Of a DNA stretch of 64,000 nt, positions 45,404 to 54,171 are shown one piece after another. The notes below the pieces were generated by a model, which searched no databases, had not been told where the DNA came from, and saw only the letters and a list, made by a program, of their open reading frames with translations. The first letter of the stretch is position 1. Each line of letters starts with the position of its first letter. A program made the position numbers and the translations under genes. Source of the stretch: Gemmatimonadota bacterium (GTDB lineage Bacteria > Gemmatimonadota > Gemmatimonadetes > Longimicrobiales > Gaopeijiaceae); contig JADFSR010000004.1 of assembly GCA_022560615.1 (NCBI GenBank), positions 1 through 64,000 of the forward strand. Reading direction: 5' to 3'.

Positions 45404-46642
45404 TCACGCGCTTTCGATTCGCACCTCGATTCGAGTGTGCGCGGCCCGGAGCGCGCGCTCTACCTGATCGGGAGTCTCCGCCCTGGCGAAGAGGAACCCC
45501 AGGTAGCGATTGCCCTCGGGCAGGGGAAGGACGGTATGGCTCAGCGGGATCGTGATCTCGAGTCCTTCGATGTCCGGCACCTCGAGCGCGGCCTCCAGCC
45601 CGCGAACCTCGCGCAGGACCCCGGCCGCGGGGATCGGCAGCATCATGACTCCGGCAGCGCCGGGCTCTCGAACGAAGCCGTCGAGCGGCATGCCGAGGGA
45701 ATGCCGCAGGATGAGCTGCTCGAGGGTCGCGTCGGGGTCGAACTTGAGGATCGCCGAGCAACGACCTCCGATAGAACGCGGGGCGATTTCGAGCAGTGAG
45801 ATCCGGTCGCCGTCCACGCGCAACTCGGCGTGGATGGGGCCGTCATCGAGGCCCAGCTCAGCGGTGCACCGGCGGACGAACGACACAATGTCCTCCTGGA
45901 CCCGATCCGGGACACGTGAAGGAGTCAGGAGGATGGTCTCCTCGAAGAACGGCCCCTCCAGGGGGTCCGGCTTGTCCAACATGGCCAGCGTGAGGAGCTC
46001 GCCTCGCGTCACGATCCCTTCAACGGCCACCTCACGCCCCGGTAGGTAGGCTTCGATCAGGATTTCCGCTGCTAGGTGCCCGCTTTTCGCAACGACATCG
46101 CTGCTCTCGAGGATCGCACGAATGCGGTGCCAGGCGCGGACGAACTGCTCGGGCGTATCGGCCCGAATCACGCCGCGGCTGGCCGAGAGCGCGAACGGCT
46201 TGAGAACACAGGGAAAGTCGATTCTGGACACGACAGCGACCGGATCGTCCTGTAATGGAGCGGTGTGGAACCAGGGTGATGAGAATCCAGCCGCCGAGAG
46301 TCGCCTCCTCATGAGAGCCTTGTTTCGGGCGTGCCGGACCGCGTCGGGTGGATGGTGCGTCAGTCCGAGAGCCTCGGACGCCGCCGCCGCCAACGGCGTG
46401 AAGTCGTCCTCCGCCGCCACGATCGCCGCCAGGGGATAGTCGGCGGCGAACCGCACGATGATCGCCGAAGATCGGGGGACGTCCCTTACCCCGAGCGTGA
46501 GCGTGCTGCCTGGAGTGAGATCGGCCAGCGCCTGCCGGTGATTGGAACCTACCGTCACGTCCACGCCCAGGCGGCGGGCCGCCTCGAGGAACGCCTCGGC
46601 TCGATAGGAGGTCCGGGCGAAGAGGAGAAGGACCCTTGGCAA
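45404..46642 (-). CDS. ATP-grasp ligase-like protein
   Basis: A 412-residue ATP-grasp enzyme starting at TTG 46642. The N-terminal pre-ATP-grasp domain is MPRVLLLFARTSYRAEAFL; the ATP-grasp domain has FPCVLKPFALSASRGVIRAD, EAYLPGREVAVEGI and HAELRVDGDRISLLEIAPRSIGG, with metal-binding Glu and Asn-equivalent (R/E..PRS) residues. The C-terminal ~100 residues resemble biotin-carboxylase/L-amino acid ligase caps. Likely an amino-acid or peptide ligase; exact substrates unknown. Operonic with nfuA upstream (23 bp gap) and the scramblase downstream. Confidence 0.88.
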   Translation of the reverse strand: MPRVLLLFARTSYRAEAFLEAARRLGVDVTVGSNHRQALADLTPGSTLTLGVRDVPRSSAIIVRFAADYPLAAIVAAEDDFTPLAAAASEALGLTHHPPDAVRHARNKALMRRRLSAAGFSSPWFHTAPLQDDPVAVVSRIDFPCVLKPFALSASRGVIRADTPEQFVRAWHRIRAILESSDVVAKSGHLAAEILIEAYLPGREVAVEGIVTRGELLTLAMLDKPDPLEGPFFEETILLTPSRVPDRVQEDIVSFVRRCTAELGLDDGPIHAELRVDGDRISLLEIAPRSIGGRCSAILKFDPDATLEQLILRHSLGMPLDGFVREPGAAGVMMLPIPAAGVLREVRGLEAALEVPDIEGLEITIPLSHTVLPLPEGNRYLGFLFARAETPDQVERALRAAHTRIEVRIESA

Positions 46643-46665
46643 AACGGTCCGCCGTTCGAGTGCCG

Positions 46666-47277
46666 CTACTTCTCGGCAGTGAAGTAGGGGTTATCGCCAG
46701 CCGCGTGGTTGGTTACGTCTTCGATGCCCACGATTTCTGGCACCTGTTCCTTCAGAATTCGCTCGATCCCCTGGCTGAGCGTTACCGACGCCATTCCGCA
46801 GCCCTGGCAGCCGCCGCCCATCTGGAGGTAGACGATGTCGTCCCTCACTTCGACCAGCGTAACGCGCCCGCCGTGCTGAGCCACGCCAGGGTTCACGTAT
46901 TGATCGATCACCTGCTGAACCCGGTCGGCGAGAGGGCCCTCCAACGGCTTCGAGCCGATCGGCACCAGATTCGGGTTGTCCACCTTGAACCCGCTCTCCA
47001 TCGGGCTTTCGATCCAATCGATGCGGGCGCCATCGAGGAGCTTCGCGCTTTCGGGGTCCACCACGACATCGAAGCCTTGCTCGTCGAACACGAGATCTTC
47101 TTCGCACTTCTCATCGTGGTCGATCAGCGTGATCTCGTAACGGGGATCGAGTGGACTCGGACTCGCGACCTGGACGCGGACCGCGGGCCCGCTGTCGCTG
47201 CCCGTGTCAGCGAATCGGAGGACCGCGTCTCTCGCGAGGTCCGTAAACTGGATGGGTGACCTCGTTGTGTCGCTCAT
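46666..47277 (-). CDS. nfuA: NfuA-like Fe-S cluster carrier
   Basis: A 203-residue protein from ATG 47277. N-terminal ~100 residues are a degenerate A-type (IscA/HesB) domain lacking its cysteines, as in NfuA; the C-terminal NifU domain has GGCQGCGMAS with the cluster cysteines C157 and C160 and HGGRVTLVEV before it. NfuA receives and delivers 4Fe-4S clusters, especially under oxidative stress. The upstream CDGSH gene ends 4 bp before, so the two are co-translated. Confidence 0.93.
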   Translation of the reverse strand: MSDTTRSPIQFTDLARDAVLRFADTGSDSGPAVRVQVASPSPLDPRYEITLIDHDEKCEEDLVFDEQGFDVVVDPESAKLLDGARIDWIESPMESGFKVDNPNLVPIGSKPLEGPLADRVQQVIDQYVNPGVAQHGGRVTLVEVRDDIVYLQMGGGCQGCGMASVTLSQGIERILKEQVPEIVGIEDVTNHAAGDNPYFTAEK

Positions 47278-47281
47278 GGTA

Positions 47282-47950
47282 TCAATCCGCCTTGAATCCG
47301 ATCGAGCTGTGGGTCCCGTCACAGAAGGGCTTGTTGGCCGACCCCCCGCACCGACAAAGTGCACCGGAAGCGCCGTCCGCGCTCGCCCCCGCGGGGCTTC
47401 GGATCTCAATGGGACCTCGGACCAGGATCGGTCCATTCGGAACGGGTGAAATTTCCAAGGCTTCCGCCTCGCCGCCCTCCGGCGGCTTCAGACCGTTGTC
47501 CCCGATCGTACCGGCGTCGGTGAATCCCGCCTCGAGGTGCGAGTTGTCGCAGAACGGCTTGTCTTTCGAGTGGCCACAGCGACAGAGCGCCGCCCTGGTC
47601 TCGTCGATCGTCTCGCCGTCGGGGAGGGCGATTCGTAGGCGGCCCGTGACGTAGAGTGGCCCGTCGGCCTCGACGCGCACTGTATTGGTTGGTGACGGCT
47701 GCTCCGCTCTGCCATCCGTCTGGCGGTAGTGCAGCGCGCCAGTCGGACAGCTCTCGATCGTGTGGATGAGATCTGCCGTGGCCGCCTTGCTGGGGTCGAT
47801 CCAGGGCCGACGTCCGGCGTCGAACACGTCCGGCAGACCATGTATGCACTCCTCTGCATGGATGCAGCGCTTGACGTCGTACTCGACGACCAACTCGTCG
47901 GCTTCGTACGAGCGGATTTTTCGAGTCACGTGAGGCCCCTCTTCATGCAA
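47282..47950 (-). CDS. Fer4_19 plus double CDGSH iron-sulfur protein
   Basis: A 222-residue multi-cluster protein. The N-terminal part has C29, C35 and C68 (CPTGA) of the Fer4_19/DUF1271 type, binding a 4Fe-4S or divergent cluster. Two CDGSH 2Fe-2S modules follow: C123, C125, C134, H138 (KPFCDNSH) and C199, C201, C210, H214 (KPFCDGTH), each with the Cys3-His1 ligand set. The start may be ATG 47950 or GTG 47929, which has AGAGGGG upstream. Cytoplasmic; redox or cluster-transfer role. Confidence 0.92.
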   Translation of the reverse strand: MHEEGPHVTRKIRSYEADELVVEYDVKRCIHAEECIHGLPDVFDAGRRPWIDPSKAATADLIHTIESCPTGALHYRQTDGRAEQPSPTNTVRVEADGPLYVTGRLRIALPDGETIDETRAALCRCGHSKDKPFCDNSHLEAGFTDAGTIGDNGLKPPEGGEAEALEISPVPNGPILVRGPIEIRSPAGASADGASGALCRCGGSANKPFCDGTHSSIGFKAD

Positions 47951-48061
47951 GATTTGGCTGGCACCGGCGGGTTGCTCAACGCGGGGGACTGGCCCCTAGC
48001 CTTACCCTAGTTTAGGGGGCTGCTCGGAAAAGGAAACTATAGAGTCCCTCCGGGATCATCC

Positions 48062-50449
48062 ATGGATCAGTTGCTCCAAGACATCCGCTTCGCGTTTCGC
48101 TCGCTGATCAAGAGCCCCATGTTGGCGGTAGCGTCGGTGGCGTCGCTTGCGCTTGGGATCGGCTCCAGCTCGGCGGTCTTCAGCGCCATCGACACCTTCA
48201 TGTTCAGGCCTCTCGAGTTCGAGGACTCGGACGACCTGGTCCTGGTGTCGTCGACGAATGAGGCACGCGCGTCGACGTCGAGCAGCTCTCCCGGTGACTT
48301 TCGGGATTGGCGCGCCGCCGCACGGACGGTCGAGCTCGCGGCGTACACCGGCGCCGGCCTGAACCTCACGACGGCCGATGGCGCCACCCGCCTCGACGGG
48401 CTGGCCGTCTCTTGGAATTTCTTCGACATCCTGCGTGAGAGCCCGCAACTGGGCCGAAGCTTCGGTCCGGACGAAGAGCGCATCGGAGCGCCGCGCGTCG
48501 CCATTCTGGCCAACGAGGTCTGGCAGCAGACGTACGGCGGCGATCCGACTGTCGTGGGTCGCGTGCTCTCCCTCGACGGAGAGCCTACCGAGATCGTCGG
48601 GATCATGCCCGAGGACTTCCAGTTCGGTCAGCGACAGGACATCTGGATCCCGCTCCGCTTCAGCGGCGAGGAGCGGCGGGGGGACCGCTCCCTCGAGGTC
48701 CTGGGCAGGATCGCATCCGCGTCGTCGCTGGAAGGGGTAAGGGCGGAGCTCTCGGGGATCGCCGCCAGACTCGCTGACGAGTTCCCCGATTCGAATGCGG
48801 AGGTCGGGGTCGAGGTGCGGACCGTTCAGGACGTGTGGTTCGACGAGGGCTTCCGCGAGGGGACGCTGATCGGGGGTGCCGCGGTCTTCTTCGTTTTGCT
48901 CATCGCGTGCGCCAACGTCGCGAACCTGCTCCTGGCGAGGGGCGCCGACCGCGAGCGCGAGATCGCGCTGCGAGCGGCGATCGGGGCTGGTCGGGGTCGC
49001 CTCATCCGCCAGCTCCTGACGGAGAGCCTGATCTTGGCACTGATCGGCGGCACCGTGGGGCTGGGGATCGCTTATATCGGGATGGAGGGCATTCGCGGGA
49101 TCTTCCCGCCCGACGTTCCTGGTGTGAACCGGCTGGCGCTCGACGCGCGCATGCTCGCGTTCACTGGTGGCATAACCGCGCTGGCAGGCGTGCTCTTCGG
49201 ATTGGCTCCGGCCCTGCAGACGAGCATGACCAACCTCCGTGACTCGCTCGGGGCGGGCGGCCGGTCGGGCACGAGTCGACGGGGGGGACGCATTCGGAAC
49301 GGGCTGGTCATGGCCGAGATCGCCCTCTCGGTCGTCCTGCTCATCTCGGCGGTCCTTCTCGTGAAGGCGTTCGCGCAGATTCGGGCGAACGAGCTCGGCT
49401 TCGACCTGGACGAGGTCGCCACGATGCAGCTGTCGCTTTCGGAGGCGAAGTATCCGGAGCCCGAGGACCTCAGGGCCTTCAACCAGACCGTGCTGGAGCG
49501 CCTCGCTGGCGTGCCCGGCGTGGAGCTCGTCGCCGCAGCGAACCTACGACCGATGCAGGGCAACACGGCCGCCACCTACACGGTGTCGGGAGACGACCCG
49601 CCGGAGCCGGGACGCGAGCCGGTTGTGAACGTGCGGTACGTTTCACCGGACTACTTCGGCGTCATGGGGATCGAGCTCTCGAGGGGGCGAGCTCTCGCCG
49701 ATGCTGATCAGCACGACACCGCCCCCGTCATCGTTGTGAACGAGACGTTCGCAAACCGGCACTGGGAAGGTCGTTCGCCGCTCGGGGAGCGCGTCCACAT
49801 CTGGGAGACGGACTCTGAGATCGTGGGAGTCGTACCGGACACTCGAGACTTGGGCCCGGACAGCCCACCGGGCGTGATGGTCTACGCCCCCCTGGCTCAG
49901 CGGACATGGCGGAATCCGATCCTGATGGTGAGATCTGATCGGGACATCGCTACGATTGCGGCATCGGTTCGCGAGACCGTCCGCGGCATCGATCCCGAGC
50001 AAGCCGTCTACGACTTCAGGACGCTGCGCGACGTGCTCGACGAGAGGCTCTCCGGGAACGTTGCAATGGCGAAGGTATTGGCCGTTTTAGCGCTCATCGC
50101 GTTCGTGCTCTCGGCGGTGGGCGTGTACGGGGTCATGGCGTACTCGGTCGCCCGCCGGACGCAGGAGATGGGGATTCGGCAGAGCCTGGGAGCCGACCGC
50201 CGCAATGTGCGTGCGCTGGTCGTGCGACAAGGCCTCACCATGGCCGGGATCGGCATCGTCGCTGGCTTGATCATCTCGTCGGCGGCCACGCGACTCCTCG
50301 CTTTCTTTCTCTTCGGCGTCTCCCCGTTCGATCTGGTGGCGTTCGGAGGCGTGCCGCTTGCGCTCCTGCTCACCGCTCTCGCGGCGAGTTGGCTCCCCGC
50401 GATCCGAGCGACCCGAGTGGACCCGGTCGTTGCGCTACGGAACGAGTAG
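48062..50449 (+). CDS. MacB/FtsX-type orphan ABC permease
   Basis: A 795-residue permease without the N-terminal prefix of the first one. DIRFAFRSLIKSPMLAVASVA opens the first helix and MacB-like periplasmic core; the two FtsX domains contain FVLLIACANVANLLLARGADREREIALR and AFVLSAVGVYGVMAYSVARRTQEMGIRQSLGA; it ends RVDPVVALRNE. No ATPase, PadR or efflux partner is adjacent. Probably an envelope efflux or signalling permease. Confidence 0.92.
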   Translation: MDQLLQDIRFAFRSLIKSPMLAVASVASLALGIGSSSAVFSAIDTFMFRPLEFEDSDDLVLVSSTNEARASTSSSSPGDFRDWRAAARTVELAAYTGAGLNLTTADGATRLDGLAVSWNFFDILRESPQLGRSFGPDEERIGAPRVAILANEVWQQTYGGDPTVVGRVLSLDGEPTEIVGIMPEDFQFGQRQDIWIPLRFSGEERRGDRSLEVLGRIASASSLEGVRAELSGIAARLADEFPDSNAEVGVEVRTVQDVWFDEGFREGTLIGGAAVFFVLLIACANVANLLLARGADREREIALRAAIGAGRGRLIRQLLTESLILALIGGTVGLGIAYIGMEGIRGIFPPDVPGVNRLALDARMLAFTGGITALAGVLFGLAPALQTSMTNLRDSLGAGGRSGTSRRGGRIRNGLVMAEIALSVVLLISAVLLVKAFAQIRANELGFDLDEVATMQLSLSEAKYPEPEDLRAFNQTVLERLAGVPGVELVAAANLRPMQGNTAATYTVSGDDPPEPGREPVVNVRYVSPDYFGVMGIELSRGRALADADQHDTAPVIVVNETFANRHWEGRSPLGERVHIWETDSEIVGVVPDTRDLGPDSPPGVMVYAPLAQRTWRNPILMVRSDRDIATIAASVRETVRGIDPEQAVYDFRTLRDVLDERLSGNVAMAKVLAVLALIAFVLSAVGVYGVMAYSVARRTQEMGIRQSLGADRRNVRALVVRQGLTMAGIGIVAGLIISSAATRLLAFFLFGVSPFDLVAFGGVPLALLLTALAASWLPAIRATRVDPVVALRNE

Positions 50450-50463
50450 TAGGGCGCAGAAAA

Positions 50464-50495
50464 GCCCCGACCTCCCGATGGGGGAGCCGGGGCTC
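50464..50495 (+). terminator. Convergent-gene hairpin
   Basis: AGCCCCG (50464-50470) pairs with CGGGGCT (50489-50495), with an inner CTCCC/GGGAG stem and a GATGG loop. It lies just 3' of the permease stop. Further stems follow (GGACG/CGTCC near 50496-50514, and TGGAGGC/GCCTCCA at 50527-50549, the latter overlapping the end of the minus-strand gene). No clean U-run follows the first stem; it may stop transcripts from both sides. Confidence 0.55.
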
Positions 50496-50536
50496 GGACG
50501 TCTCGCGGCGTCCGCTTGGCTTTTACTGGAGGCTTT

Positions 50537-51877
50537 TTACTGGCCTCCACCCCTTCCGCGGTCCCTCGGGGGATCCGGGAAATTCCCATCGCCCACTACG
50601 AAATCGGTCTTCTCCAGCTTTCGAAAGCTCATGTAACCCTGGGACATCTCTGCGTGCGTGGGCCGACCCCACTTCACGTCGACGGTCGGATCCGGGTTGT
50701 TCGGGTTGTTCTCCGAGTTGTCCCACCAGAGTGTGAAGCGGAGCGTCGAGCCAGCCGGCACCTTGGGCGGCTCTGCGAACTTATACGTGTGCTGCCAGTT
50801 GAAGGCGTAGTTGGGCACGTGCAGAAGCGTCTCGTGCCGACCGTCCGGGTACGTGATCTCGTACTGGGCAGCCTTCCCGCGCAGGTGCATGTGCGGCATG
50901 AAGCTCAGGATCTCGACGTCTTCCTCGAACACATATTCCCGCGATGCGGAGTAGCTCTCAGCCCCGGCCGGGATCAAGATGGGGCGTATGAAGAGACCGT
51001 CGCCGCCCGTGACGTGGCGGATCACCTCACCCGGCTCCTTGAAGATGATCCCCGCCTGGATGTTCGTGCAAAGCGCCGTGCCAGGTCCCGGCTCCTTGTT
51101 GAAATGCATGTTGAACATGACCTCTCTCGGCCCCGCTCGCATCACCCGACTATAGCCTTCCTCGTACACACGAGGCGCGGCCCCTGGAACCAGACCCCCG
51201 ACCGCGGAAATGATGTGGTGGACCGCCGGCCCGTTACGGTACTCGACCGATTTGATCCAGCGGTCTTCGGGAAGCATCTCCGCGGTGATCTGCGCGGGGA
51301 GATTGACGTAGATATCCCTGAGGTCGTCGTCCAGGCAGAAGTCCTCATCAAACTCGATGATGAGATCGGGCTCTCCCTGGGACCAACCGTTCAATGCCGC
51401 AGCCAGCGTGAGGAACTCCGGCACGGGTGGCGCGACGGCCGGATCCCCGGCCGGGGTGCCTCCCTCTGCCCACGCGATCAGCGTCGCCTTCTCCTCGTCT
51501 TCGAGGATGCGCTCGTTCTTGAACGTTCCCTTGTGTACGTCCGCGGCAGACCAAGGCGGCATCCGGCCTTCCTTCACCGCCGCTGCGATCCTACGCGCCC
51601 GTCGCCTCGCGTCCTCATACGTGAGCAGGGAGAACGGCGCGACGTTGCCTCCCATGTTCAGTCCGGAGGGCTGATGGCATGACGCACAGTTCTCGTGAAT
51701 GATGGGGAGAACGTCGGCGTAGAACGTGGGAGCGTCGAGCGTCACCCCTGGTGTTGGATCGGCCGAAGCGACTTGGGTCACCTGGGCGGTCAACGGTCCA
51801 GCCGAGGCCTGCACGACGAACGCCACAAGGATGAACAAGGCAGAATCGAGGAGTCTGGGAGGGCTCGCAACTCGCAT
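50537..51877 (-). CDS. Exported cytochrome c / copper type II monooxygenase-like fusion, copy 2
   Basis: A 446-residue paralogue of the 19227-20711 protein. Signal peptide 1-32; one haem site CASCH (64-68); an intervening GEPDLIIEF segment; then a copper-monooxygenase-like histidine pattern: HH at 220-221, H258, and HMH at 329-331, followed by a long Asn-rich loop and WGRPTHAEM near the end. Stand-alone gene divergent from the next operon by 212 bp. Function presumably oxidative like copy 1. Confidence 0.85.
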   Translation of the reverse strand: MRVASPPRLLDSALFILVAFVVQASAGPLTAQVTQVASADPTPGVTLDAPTFYADVLPIIHENCASCHQPSGLNMGGNVAPFSLLTYEDARRRARRIAAAVKEGRMPPWSAADVHKGTFKNERILEDEEKATLIAWAEGGTPAGDPAVAPPVPEFLTLAAALNGWSQGEPDLIIEFDEDFCLDDDLRDIYVNLPAQITAEMLPEDRWIKSVEYRNGPAVHHIISAVGGLVPGAAPRVYEEGYSRVMRAGPREVMFNMHFNKEPGPGTALCTNIQAGIIFKEPGEVIRHVTGGDGLFIRPILIPAGAESYSASREYVFEEDVEILSFMPHMHLRGKAAQYEITYPDGRHETLLHVPNYAFNWQHTYKFAEPPKVPAGSTLRFTLWWDNSENNPNNPDPTVDVKWGRPTHAEMSQGYMSFRKLEKTDFVVGDGNFPDPPRDRGRGGGQ

Positions 51878-52089
51878 CTCAGCACCTTCCTGTGGGGAGG
51901 GTCTCGTGTGCCGGCTGGGCGCTGCCCAAGCGCAGCAACGCCAACTTCAATCAATACCCACGGCGTGGCGCCGCGGCAAGGGATCGAGGCGTTCTCGGAC
52001 GGAACTGGCCTGACGGGCGACAGCGCCACATATTCGCGGGGTGCGGCGGATTCGAAGGTTGAGAATCACATCCGTTCGGACTATGGGAG

Positions 52090-53145
52090 ATGAGCATGAG
52101 ATACTCGACTTTGCTCCTCGCGCTGTGCGTCGCGATCGCGTTCCTCGGGATGGTTTCGCAGGCGGCGGCGCAGGCCCAGGCCCGCGACGCCGGGCATTGG
52201 GTTGTGCCGCGGACGGCCGATGGTCATCCGGACTTGCAGGGGAACTGGACCAACGTGACGGTCACTCCGTTCCAGCGGGAAGAAGGCAAGGGCCCCGTTC
52301 TCACCTCGGATGAGGTCGCCACGCTCGAAGGTCGGGCGGCTGCGCGAGTCGAGAGAGGCGCCCGGCCGAGCGACCCGGACCGGCCGCCGCCGGAGGCGGG
52401 CGGCTCGACCGGTGGCTACAACAACGTCTATATCGATCGCGGCAAGATCGTTGCCTTCGTCAACGGGGAAGCGAGGAGCTCGCTGCTCACGAATCCGCCC
52501 GATGGGCGCATGCCGCCCATGACGCTCGAAGGTGAGAAGAGGATCTCTGACTACCGGGCCTTCAGGGACCAATTCGGTCAGTACGACAACCCGGAGAATC
52601 GTCCGCTCGGCGAGCGCTGCATCATGTCGTTCGGGTCGAGTGCCGGCCCCCCGATGATCCCCAACAACTTCTACAACAACAACTACACGATCGTGCAGAC
52701 CGCCGACTACGTGATGATCGTGACGGAGATGGTCCACGACGTGCGCATCATCCGGCTGGGCGAACCCGATCGGCTGCCGGATCATATGCGTCCGTGGATG
52801 GGCGACTCGTGGGGACGGTGGGAGGGTGACGCGCTCGTGGTCGAGACGAGCAATATCAATCCCCGGCAGACGTTCCGCGGAGTCCCGCCCTCGAAGCATC
52901 GGAAGGTGACCGAGCGCTTCACCCGGGTCGACGAGGAGACCATCCTCTACGAGTTCACGATCGACGATCCCGAGACGTATACGCGCCCCTGGGGCGGGGA
53001 GATCCCGTTCAAGGCGTTCGACGACCTCCTGTACGAGTATGCGTGTCACGAGGGGAACTACGCTCTCGACAACATCATGCGGGGCGCACGCTATCAAGAA
53101 AAGCAGGGAAACCAAAAGCAGGGAAACCGGCCCGAACAGAGGTGA
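52090..53145 (+). CDS. Secreted protein family of unknown function (DGHPDLQGNW type), copy 2
   Basis: A 351-residue exported paralogue of 40124-41155 with the same segments (TADGHPDLQGNWTN, YDNPENRPLGERC, GSSAGPPMIPNN, WMGDSWGRWEGD). Its tail differs: a perfect 15-bp tandem duplication (53099-53128) adds five residues near the C-terminus (KQGNQKQGN). It starts a probable operon with DUF6152, a cytochrome and a quinoprotein. Confidence 0.87.
   Translation: MSMRYSTLLLALCVAIAFLGMVSQAAAQAQARDAGHWVVPRTADGHPDLQGNWTNVTVTPFQREEGKGPVLTSDEVATLEGRAAARVERGARPSDPDRPPPEAGGSTGGYNNVYIDRGKIVAFVNGEARSSLLTNPPDGRMPPMTLEGEKRISDYRAFRDQFGQYDNPENRPLGERCIMSFGSSAGPPMIPNNFYNNNYTIVQTADYVMIVTEMVHDVRIIRLGEPDRLPDHMRPWMGDSWGRWEGDALVVETSNINPRQTFRGVPPSKHRKVTERFTRVDEETILYEFTIDDPETYTRPWGGEIPFKAFDDLLYEYACHEGNYALDNIMRGARYQEKQGNQKQGNRPEQR
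53099..53128 (+). repeat. Perfect 15-bp tandem duplication
   Basis: The unit AAAAGCAGGGAAACC occurs twice in direct, gapless tandem. It is in frame within the C-terminus of the secreted-family gene and inserts five residues. The paralogue at 40124-41155 has no such duplication. Confidence 0.9.
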
Positions 53146-53150
53146 GCATC

Positions 53151-53609
53151 ATGCGATCAAAATCGGTTTTTTGGACAGCAGCATTCGGCGCCCTGGCGCT
53201 TCTCGTGTACGCGGTCCCGGCGGTAGCACATCACGCCTTTGGCGCGGAGTTCGACGCGGACGCGCCCATTCAGCTCAAGGGACCGATCGTGAAGCTCGAG
53301 TGGGTGAACCCGCACTCGTGGATTCACATCGAGATTACAACGGAAGATGGCTCGAAGGAGGTGTGGATGGTCGAGGGCGGCACGCCCAATGTGCTCGTGC
53401 GCCGCGGGCTCCGCCGCGAGTGCCTGCCCATTGGGACCGTGCTCGTCGTCGACGGTTTTCAGACGAAGGACCACACGCTCAAGCGAGCCAACGGCCGCGA
53501 CGTCACGTTCCCGGACGGCAGGAAGTTCTTCCTGGGCTCGTCGGGTACCGGCGCGCCTGACGATGGCGCAGAGGCCCGGTCGCGCGGGTCCGACCCTGGG
53601 AGATGCTGA
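53151..53609 (+). CDS. DUF6152 family secreted protein
   Basis: A 152-residue exported protein from ATG 53151, five bases after the previous stop. Signal peptide ends near AVAHH; mature segments HHAFGAEFDADAPIQLKG, NPHSWIHIEI, GTPNVLVRRGLRRECLP and the late GRDVTFPDGRKFFLGSS are the family signature. Function unknown; it commonly travels with secreted oxidoreductases and the upstream family. The HH near the N-terminus and NPHSW histidine could bind copper. Confidence 0.88.
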   Translation: MRSKSVFWTAAFGALALLVYAVPAVAHHAFGAEFDADAPIQLKGPIVKLEWVNPHSWIHIEITTEDGSKEVWMVEGGTPNVLVRRGLRRECLPIGTVLVVDGFQTKDHTLKRANGRDVTFPDGRKFFLGSSGTGAPDDGAEARSRGSDPGRC

Positions 53610-53618
53610 CGCACCGAT

Positions 53619-53638
53619 TTTGCGGGACTTTGCGGGAC
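53619..53638 (+). repeat. Perfect 10-bp tandem duplication
   Basis: TTTGCGGGAC is repeated twice without a gap, in the 37-bp spacer between the DUF6152 and cytochrome genes. Confidence 0.85.
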
Positions 53639-53646
53639 AGGGTCGC

Positions 53647-54171
53647 ATGAGTCGCCTGTACGGTACTTCCCCGTGCGGCACTTCCCCCTGCGGCACTTCA
53701 AAGGGGCGGACGACGTTGTTCTTGTCCGTGGCGGTTTGCCTCGTCGGTGCTGCCGGTCCACAAGCACTCGCGGCCCAGGCAGTGCCTGAGGAGCTGGATT
53801 CGGTTCCCGTCGCGCGGCGCATCGGGACGATGAGCGACCTCATGGTACAGATCATCTACCCGGCCTCGGACGCGATCTTCTACATCACCACGCGGACCCC
53901 GACCACCTCCGCCGAATGGACGGAACTCGAGGGTACGTCGCTGATGCTGGCTGAGTCCGCCAACCTGCTGATGATGCCGAGCCGGGCAAAAGGCCGCGAG
54001 CAGTGGATGAAGGACGCCAAGCTCTTGCTCGACGTCGGCGAAGCGGCGTTTTGGGCGGCGAAAGAAAAGGACGTGGAGGCGCTCACCGAGCTGAACGATC
54101 AGCTCTACCAGTCCTGCGTCCAGTGCCACCGGAACTATCGACCGGACTACGGGAGGCGACGCCGATCATGA
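53647..54171 (+). CDS. Small c-type cytochrome (cytochrome c'-like helical)
   Basis: A 174-residue exported protein with a single C-terminal haem site CVQCH (157-161) followed by a basic tail, the arrangement of four-helix cytochrome c'-type proteins. The signal peptide is preceded by an N-terminal extension made of a repeated pentapeptide (GTSPC twice, then GTSKG), produced by a 15-bp repeat at 53661-53705. Stop overlaps the following quinoprotein start as ATGA, so it is its likely electron acceptor. Confidence 0.86.
   Translation: MSRLYGTSPCGTSPCGTSKGRTTLFLSVAVCLVGAAGPQALAAQAVPEELDSVPVARRIGTMSDLMVQIIYPASDAIFYITTRTPTTSAEWTELEGTSLMLAESANLLMMPSRAKGREQWMKDAKLLLDVGEAAFWAAKEKDVEALTELNDQLYQSCVQCHRNYRPDYGRRRRS
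53661..53705 (+). repeat. 15-bp triplicated coding repeat
   Basis: Three consecutive 15-bp units (CGGTACTTCCCCGTG, CGGCACTTCCCCCTG, CGGCACTTCAAAGGG) lie in the N-terminal region of the cytochrome gene. They encode overlapping [10 protein letters not shown] pentapeptides before the hydrophobic signal segment. Confidence 0.75.
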
